The position numbers and the translations under genes are program-made. A DNA stretch of 64,000 nucleotides from Parvibaculum sp. (GTDB lineage: Bacteria > Pseudomonadota > Alphaproteobacteria > Parvibaculales > Parvibaculaceae), in NCBI RefSeq assembly GCF_019635935.1, contig NZ_JAHBYN010000001.1, positions 1,671,501-1,735,500 of the forward strand, in the 5' to 3' direction. Under the pieces are notes generated by a model. That model saw only the letters and a program-made list of their open reading frames with translations, had not been told where the DNA came from and did not search any database. The first letter of the stretch is position 1. The number at the start of each line of letters is the position of its first letter. This document shows positions 59,100-64,000 of the stretch, one piece after another.

Positions 59100-59531
59100 A
59101 TGGCGCGGATATTTGGAACCTTCGCATTGCTCATTCGCGAGGGTTCGTCGCTGATTTTTGCAGCCTTGATCTGGTTTGTCTTCTGGGGCGGATATGCGCC
59201 GGCGCTCGAAACGCCCGAACAGACTTTCAATCTGGCGGTCCTCGCCGGACTGATTGCGATTGGCTACCTTTCGTTGCAGGCACTGGCGGTCGTCAATCAG
59301 CCGGTCGGACAGGAAACCCGTTTTCTGGTCGACATCATGTTGTCACTGGTTCCGCTGGCGCTGGTCGCTTATGCCGCAGTCCAGCATATCAACGGAGCCA
59401 GCGAACTTCCCTATCATCTGGCCGGCATTCTCTGGCTCTTCGGTGCCGTTGCGGTTTCCGATGTGGTGATCAACACCTGGATGGGCCTGAAGCTCAACAA
59501 GCTCGCCAGCGACATGGTGATCATGAAATAG
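59100..59531 (+). CDS. Small four-helix membrane protein of unknown function
   Basis: 143 residues with about four membrane segments (SSLIFAALIWFVFWGGYAP; LAVLAGLIAIGYLSLQALAVV; FLVDIMLSLVPLALVAYAAV; LAGILWLFGAVAVSDVVINTW). The ATG at 59100 follows GGGGAG; an ATG 30 bases upstream has no such site. I do not recognise a named family. It is 14 bases before the DUF2817 gene. Confidence 0.75.
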   Translation: MARIFGTFALLIREGSSLIFAALIWFVFWGGYAPALETPEQTFNLAVLAGLIAIGYLSLQALAVVNQPVGQETRFLVDIMLSLVPLALVAYAAVQHINGASELPYHLAGILWLFGAVAVSDVVINTWMGLKLNKLASDMVIMK

Positions 59532-59545
59532 GCCGCGAGGCACCG

Positions 59546-60628
59546 ATGCCGGCGGCGGAACATTTCTCGCAGAGCTACGCCGAAGCGCGCCGCCGATTTC
59601 TCGAGGCGGCGCGCGCGGCGGGCGCGACGCTGAGCGCCCGCGAGCATCCGCTGAAAGGACCATCGGGCGAAACGCTGGCGACCGACATCGCCCGCCTCGG
59701 ACCGGCCGGCGCGACCCGCATCCTCGGCATCGGCTCGGGTACGCATGGCGTCGAGGGTTATTGCGGCTCGGGCGTCCAGACGGCACTCCTGAGCGAAGGC
59801 TTCGCGCGCGAACGGCCCGACGACACCGCGGTCGTTTTCATTCATGCGATCAATCCCTACGGCTTTGCCTTCGACCGCCGCGTCAACGAGGACAATGTCG
59901 ATCTCAACCGCAATTTCCTCGATCACACAAAGCCGCATCCCGAAAACCCCGGCTATGAAGAGCTCTTCGACGCCATCAACCCGCCCGACATCTCGGCCAG
60001 GGCACTGGCCGAAAGCCGGGAAAAGCTGAAAGCCTATGCGGACAAGCACGGGGCTGGCGCCATGCAGCATGCGCTGAGCGCCGGCCAGTACACGCATCCG
60101 AACGGGGTGCAATTTGGCGGATTGGAGCCTGTGTGGTCGAACCGCACACTGCGCGCGATCATCCGCGACGAGATGGGCCGGGCCGACCGCGTTATCTTCG
60201 TCGACATCCATTCCGGCCTCGGCGCGCGGGGCGCCGGCGAGATGATCTGCACGGATTCCGAGGCAAGCGGCAGCTTCAAGCGGATGCGCGAATGGTGGGG
60301 CGGGATCGTCCGCTCGACGGTCGATGGCGATTCCATTTCATCGAACGTGCCGGGCTCGATCCCGGTCTGTTTCGCCGAGGAGCTGAAAGGCCGCGAAGTG
60401 ACCGCCGGCGGCCTCGAATTCGGCACCGTGCCGATCCGCGAAGTGACGGTGGCGCTGCAGGCCGACAACTGGCTGCATCAGAACGGTGGCCACAAAAATC
60501 CGAAGGCGCGCGAAGTCGGCAAGCTGATCCGCGATGCGTTTTACGTCGATGCCGACGACTGGAAGAACATGGTGACGGCGCAGACGCGCGATGTCTGTGC
60601 GGCGGCGCTGCGCGGCCTCAAGGACTGA
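59546..60628 (+). CDS. DUF2817 / M14-like metallopeptidase
   Basis: 360 residues. The M14-type zinc motif reads G-T-H-G-V-E in IGSGTHGVEGYCGSG. Then FIHAINPYGFAFDRRVNEDNVDLNRNFLDH, FVDIHSGLGARGAGEMI with the third ligand His, and GLEFGTVPIREVTVALQADNWLHQN. This matches DUF2817, a carboxypeptidase-like or deacylase-like family with unknown substrates. No signal peptide, so probably cytosolic. A hairpin follows the stop. Confidence 0.88.
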   Translation: MPAAEHFSQSYAEARRRFLEAARAAGATLSAREHPLKGPSGETLATDIARLGPAGATRILGIGSGTHGVEGYCGSGVQTALLSEGFARERPDDTAVVFIHAINPYGFAFDRRVNEDNVDLNRNFLDHTKPHPENPGYEELFDAINPPDISARALAESREKLKAYADKHGAGAMQHALSAGQYTHPNGVQFGGLEPVWSNRTLRAIIRDEMGRADRVIFVDIHSGLGARGAGEMICTDSEASGSFKRMREWWGGIVRSTVDGDSISSNVPGSIPVCFAEELKGREVTAGGLEFGTVPIREVTVALQADNWLHQNGGHKNPKAREVGKLIRDAFYVDADDWKNMVTAQTRDVCAAALRGLKD

Positions 60629-60643
60629 TCCCCGCAAACGAAA

Positions 60644-60664
60644 ACGCCGCCCGAAAGGCGGCGT
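60644..60664. terminator. Hairpin between the DUF2817 gene and rpmF
   Basis: An 8-bp stem ACGCCGCC/GGCGGCGT with a 5-base loop lies between two convergent genes. AAAA on the left favours termination of the rpmF transcript, whose RNA would end in U; the right side lacks a T run. Confidence 0.65.
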
Positions 60665-60690
60665 CTCGAATTCGATGTGCCGTGAAAGGC

Positions 60691-60873
60691 TTAGTCGGCC
60701 TTCGGCTTCAGGATCTGCTTGCCGCGATACATGCCGGACTTCAGGTCGACATGATGGGGACGGTGCAGCTCGCCCGAATCCGGGTTCTCGACATAGGCCG
60801 GCTGCTTCAGCGCATCGGCCGAACGGCGCATGCCGCGCTTCGACGGGGTGGTTTTCCTCTTGGGGACGGCCAT
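60691..60873 (-). CDS. rpmF: 50S ribosomal protein L32
   Basis: 60 residues beginning [22 protein letters not shown], the L32 signature, and ending [10 protein letters not shown]. It lacks the CxxC zinc motif of some L32 proteins, as usual in alphaproteobacteria. An upstream in-frame ATG three codons earlier is less likely. Confidence 0.97.
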   Translation of the reverse strand: MAVPKRKTTPSKRGMRRSADALKQPAYVENPDSGELHRPHHVDLKSGMYRGKQILKPKAD

Positions 60874-61054
60874 GGGCTTCACGCTCCGGTTGGGACCTCA
60901 ACGGGCCCTCGCCTTACGAAAAAGGCTTTGAAAACAAAAGATTGGCCGCTCCCGGCTTGGACACGGGGTCCGTGGGGCACGGCCTTTGGCGGGCCTTATA
61001 CAGTGAAACCGGCGCGAAAGTCCATAAGGAGCCGGGATTCCCGATCGGCCAGCC

Positions 61055-61669
61055 TCAATTGAGCAGGATAACCGCGCATTCATCGGCCGGAACGGCGGCC
61101 CGGGCGCAAGCCGCGCGCGCGGAGGCCTCGCTGTCGAAGGCGCCCATACGGACCCGGTGGACCTGTTCGCCGCCGACCGTGGCGCTGTCGATCGAAACGC
61201 GCTCCTCGCCCCTGAGGTCGGGCTCACGGCCCAGAATGTCGAAATAGCGGCGGCTGGCGCGGTCGATGGCGGTGTAGGTGCCAAGCTGCACGTAATAGCG
61301 CTGGCCGCCCGAAGGCCGCAGTGTGGCCGGCGCCGCGAGCGAGGCCGTGGTGACGGCGCTGCTGCTGCCCGGACGGGCGAGCGGACGCGGCGCCGAGGCG
61401 CGAAGCGAGCCGGTGATCAGATCGGCATGGGGATCGTTCCAGGCGGTCTGCACGACCTGCGGGCGCGGCAGCGGCGGCCGCGCGGCGGGTTGCGCCGCAT
61501 GCACCGGAATCTCGATGGTTTTCTCGACCAGCCGCGTCATGCCGCTCCGGTCGTATTGCGAGGCCTGGTGCGGTTCGGCAATGCCCCGCTCGGTCTGAAT
61601 CACAAACAGGGCAATCAGAATTGCCCCGAGCAGCAGCCAGAAACGGTCGCGTTGAACCCTGTCGAACAT
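61055..61669 (-). CDS. SPOR-domain membrane protein
   Basis: 204 residues. A single N-terminal membrane helix (FWLLLGAILIALFVIQ) leads into a Pro/Ala-rich periplasmic linker and a C-terminal SPOR-like domain (QRYYVQLGTYTAIDRASRRYFDIL...VHRVRMGAFDSEASARAACARA). SPOR domains bind denuded glycan strands at the septum. The domain ends DECAVILLN. It is an independent gene between rpmF and ald. Confidence 0.83.
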   Translation of the reverse strand: MFDRVQRDRFWLLLGAILIALFVIQTERGIAEPHQASQYDRSGMTRLVEKTIEIPVHAAQPAARPPLPRPQVVQTAWNDPHADLITGSLRASAPRPLARPGSSSAVTTASLAAPATLRPSGGQRYYVQLGTYTAIDRASRRYFDILGREPDLRGEERVSIDSATVGGEQVHRVRMGAFDSEASARAACARAAVPADECAVILLN

Positions 61670-61822
61670 GGACGTCTTCCCCCTCGATCACCGAAGCGCG
61701 CAGCCGCACCGGCACGTGAGGAGACTCGCCCGGTCGTGGTTAATTGCAGTTTAAAATCCGCCCCGGATTGGCACATTTATCCCCGGCCGCGGAAATATCC
61801 CTGCAATTTCAAAGGCTTGAAA

Positions 61823-62941
61823 TCAGGCCGCCAACACGCTTCCGGCCTCGTGATAGGGCTCGCCCAGCGCGTCGGAGACCGCGCGGTAGGTCAGTTGCCC
61901 GCGATGGACATTGAGGCCGGCCATCAGATGCGGATTGTCGGCAAGCGCTTTTCGGTAGCCCTTGTCCGCCAGCGCCAGCGTGAAGGGCAGCGTCGCGTTG
62001 TTGAGCGCGAAGGTCGAGGTGCGCGCCACGGCGCCCGGCATGTTGGCGACGCAATAGTGAACGACATCGTGCGCCACATAGGTCGGATCGGCATGGGTCG
62101 TTGCATGCGAGGTCGCGAAACAACCGCCCTGGTCGATCGCAATATCGACCAGCACCGAACCCTTCTGCATATGCTTGACCATGTCTTCGGTCACGAGCTT
62201 CGGCGCGGCGGCGCCCGGCACCAGCACCGCGCCGATCACAAGATCCGCGCCCAGAACATGTTGCTCGATTGCGTCGACCGTCGAATAGATCGTGTTGAGG
62301 CTCGGACCGAACTGCATGTCGAGCTCGTAGAGGCGGTGCAGGTTGATGTCGATGACGGTGACATGCGCTTCAAGCCCCATCGCCATGCGCGCCGCATTGG
62401 TGCCGGCGACGCCGCCGCCGAGAATGACGACCTTGGCGGCCGGCACGCCCGGCACGCCGCCGAGCAGCATGCCGCGCCCGCCCTGCGCGATTTCGAGGCA
62501 ATGCGCGCCGGCCTGGATCGACATGCGGCCCGCAACCTCCGACATCGGCGCGAGCAGCGGCAGACCGCCGCGCGCATCCGTCACCGTCTCGTAGGCGATG
62601 GCGACGCAACCGGATTCCATCAATCCGCGCGCCTGCTCGGGATCGGGTGCGAGATGCAGATAGGTGAAGAGAATCTGGCCCTCGCGCAGCATCTTCCATT
62701 CCACCGGCTGCGGCTCCTTGACCTTCACGATCATGTCGGCGGCGGCAAAAATCTCCGGCGCCGTCGCAACGATCTTCGCGCCCGCCGCCTCGTATTGCAG
62801 ATCGGAAAGGCCGATGCCGTCGCCCGCGCCCTGCTGCACCAGAACCTCGTGGCCGTGATGAACCGCCTCGCGCACGGCGGACGGCGTCATGCCGACGCGG
62901 TATTCGTGGACCTTGATTTCCTTGGGAACGCCGATGCGCAT
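61823..62941 (-). CDS. ald: Alanine dehydrogenase
   Basis: 372 residues. Reversible NAD-dependent deamination of alanine to pyruvate. Known active-site residues fall at the family positions: R15 in VHEYRVGMTP, K75 in VKVKEPQP and H96 in TYLHLAPD. The NAD-binding segment is VVILGGGVAGTNAARMAMGL. The start at 62941 (MRIGVPKEIK) is the family one. No other gene shares its transcript. Confidence 0.97.
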   Translation of the reverse strand: MRIGVPKEIKVHEYRVGMTPSAVREAVHHGHEVLVQQGAGDGIGLSDLQYEAAGAKIVATAPEIFAAADMIVKVKEPQPVEWKMLREGQILFTYLHLAPDPEQARGLMESGCVAIAYETVTDARGGLPLLAPMSEVAGRMSIQAGAHCLEIAQGGRGMLLGGVPGVPAAKVVILGGGVAGTNAARMAMGLEAHVTVIDINLHRLYELDMQFGPSLNTIYSTVDAIEQHVLGADLVIGAVLVPGAAAPKLVTEDMVKHMQKGSVLVDIAIDQGGCFATSHATTHADPTYVAHDVVHYCVANMPGAVARTSTFALNNATLPFTLALADKGYRKALADNPHLMAGLNVHRGQLTYRAVSDALGEPYHEAGSVLAA

Positions 62942-63212
62942 GATGGCCTCTTGGGGGCGGGAGGGGGCTTGCAAAAATTGTAGCCTCGCGCGGGGCCAAC
63001 TCCAAGCTGAGGCGGGGGGCCAATCGGGGACGGGTGTCGAGGATCGTAAACACCGGCCGCGCGGGACGCGCGGCCCCCGAAATGCGCCCAAGGCCTTGGT
63101 CTCATTGATAATTGCGCTTCTCCGGCGGCGGGAACAAATCCGCCGGCCCGCGTGCCGACACCGGATTTTAAACACCCGGATACCCCGGCGCCCATGCTAG
63201 AAACGCGGGGCC

Positions 63213-63833
63213 ATGACACACCGCTTCGACGACGCGTTGAGATCGCGGCTGACCGCAAGGCTCGCCGCCTTCCCGCGCGAGACGCGAGACGACGCGGGCC
63301 TGAAGCGCGCCGCGGTCGCCATCGCCATTGCACCGCATAAGGATGAAGCCGCCTTCCTGCTGACGCGGCGCGTCGCCCGCCTCAACGCGCATGGCGGCCA
63401 GTGGGCGCTGCCGGGCGGGCGGATGGACGCCGGCGAAACGCCGGTGGAAGCGGCGCTGCGCGAGCTCGAGGAAGAAGTGGCGCTGAAGCTCAGGCCCTCG
63501 GAAGTCATTGGAATACTCGACGACTACCCGACGCGTTCGGGCTATCTGATCACGCCGGTCGTGACCTGGGTCGAAGACACAAGCGCCATGACGCCGAACC
63601 CGGCCGAGGTTGCTTCGATCCATTCGTTTGCGCTTGCCGAGCTGACGCGCGAGGGCTCGCCGGAATTCCTGTCGATCCCCGAAAGCGACCAGCCGGTGAT
63701 CCGCCTTCACATCGGTGACGATCACATTCACGCGCCGACGGCGGCGCTGCTCTGGCAGTTCGGCGAGGTGGCGCTCCGTGGACGGACGACCCGCGTCGCC
63801 CATCTCGAACAGCCGGTCTGGGCCTGGCGCTAG
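63213..63833 (+). CDS. NUDIX hydrolase (CoA pyrophosphatase-like)
   Basis: 206 residues. The Nudix box is GGRMDAGETPVEAALRELEEEVAL, a close fit to G-x5-E-x7-R-E-x2-E-E, with Val where the last Gly often is. The preceding LLTRRVARLNAHGGQWALPGG and the length suit the NudL/CoA diphosphatase group. It is divergent from ald and convergent with the DUF2061 gene, which ends four bases beyond it. Confidence 0.88.
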   Translation: MTHRFDDALRSRLTARLAAFPRETRDDAGLKRAAVAIAIAPHKDEAAFLLTRRVARLNAHGGQWALPGGRMDAGETPVEAALRELEEEVALKLRPSEVIGILDDYPTRSGYLITPVVTWVEDTSAMTPNPAEVASIHSFALAELTREGSPEFLSIPESDQPVIRLHIGDDHIHAPTAALLWQFGEVALRGRTTRVAHLEQPVWAWR

Positions 63834-63836
63834 TCC

Positions 63837-64000
63837 TTACGCCATCTGCCGCGGCGCGCGAAGACCGAAGCGGCTGAGTGCGTGCGCCGGATAGCGCGCC
63901 CATGCCTTTTCATGGAAATAGAAAACCACCGTGTTGACCGCGGGCTCGATCAGCGCCACGCCGGCCGCGATCGTCACTTCGCCGGTCAGCGCATAGACGA
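63837..64000 (-). CDS. DUF2061 membrane protein, C-terminal end (5' end outside window)
   Basis: The minus strand is open from the window edge to a TAA at 63837-63839. It encodes VYALTGEVTIAAGVALIEP followed by AVNTVVFYFHEKAWARYPAHAL and an Arg-rich end. The pattern TGxxxxAxxxxxIEPxxNTxxFYFHExxW is that of DUF2061 inner-membrane proteins, whose role is unknown. The start lies outside the window. Confidence 0.8.
   Translation of the reverse strand, partial: VYALTGEVTIAAGVALIEPAVNTVVFYFHEKAWARYPAHALSRFGLRAPRQMA

Overview
The window is about 64 kb of GC-rich chromosomal DNA, almost fully coding. It has no insertion sequence, prophage, CRISPR array, tRNA or rRNA that I can see. Gene content and order point to an alphaproteobacterium of the Hyphomicrobiales type, possibly close to Parvibaculum. 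The pointers are argH-lptM-lysA, the lysA/TIGR02302/CpdR/hpt/zinc-ribbon/ftsEX run, metX-metW, PduO-type adenosyltransferase followed by etfBA and hbd, phaR beside phaA and phaB, and a Hyphomicrobiales-style intergenic palindromic repeat. The taxon is an inference from recalled synteny, not a computed result.

Layout. 1-3.3 kb: end of an acyl-CoA dehydrogenase gene, a two-histidine four-glutamate diiron protein of unknown substrate, and divergent ccr (crotonyl-CoA carboxylase/reductase). 3.3-6.2 kb: a sulfide/persulfide module (TauE/SafE exporter, rhodanese with membrane tail, BigR-like ArsR regulator, divergent persulfide dioxygenase) with two inverted repeats as operator. 6.2-11.4 kb: a large autotransporter with 19 degenerate coil repeats, next to a HTH-alpha/beta-hydrolase fusion whose catalytic His is a Gln. 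11.5-15.1 kb: trkH, mcd (methylsuccinyl-CoA dehydrogenase) and a small twin-TM protein. 15.2-22.2 kb: PagL-like protein, haloalkane dehalogenase, cytochrome b561, cobalamin adenosyltransferase, etfBA, hbd, a PAS protein and a TlpA thioredoxin. 22.2-33 kb: amino-acid, purine, cell-division and lipid housekeeping genes. 33-47.5 kb: B12-dependent ribonucleotide reductase, DNA repair and glutathione genes, aromatic amino acid and histidine genes, metX-metW, glyoxalase II, polysaccharide deacetylase and a DUF882 protein. 47.5-52.1 kb: phaB, phaA, phaR and an EAL protein. 52.4-64 kb: small regulators, a crotonase and a dienoyl-CoA-reductase-like SDR, the pabB-pabA-pabC folate operon, a DUF2817 peptidase, rpmF, a SPOR protein, ald, a NUDIX hydrolase and the end of a DUF2061 gene.

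How it fits together. The metabolic theme is acetyl-CoA and acyl-CoA flux. phaA, phaB and hbd make or oxidise 3-hydroxybutyryl-CoA. ccr and mcd are two signature ethylmalonyl-CoA pathway enzymes. EtfAB takes electrons from the acyl-CoA dehydrogenases, and the adenosyltransferase supplies coenzyme B12 for mutases encoded elsewhere and for the class II ribonucleotide reductase here. A palindrome of the form TTGC-NNN-GCAA lies both upstream of ccr and in the phaA-phaR divergent gap. This suggests that PhaR, or another acyl-CoA-responsive regulator, links polyester storage to the ethylmalonyl-CoA pathway.

The least explained items are the HTH-pseudohydrolase/autotransporter pair with a perfect 24-bp palindrome between the genes, the diiron protein divergent from ccr, the metX leader with two mutually exclusive hairpins, and the triplicated 31-bp hairpin at the 3' end of mcd.
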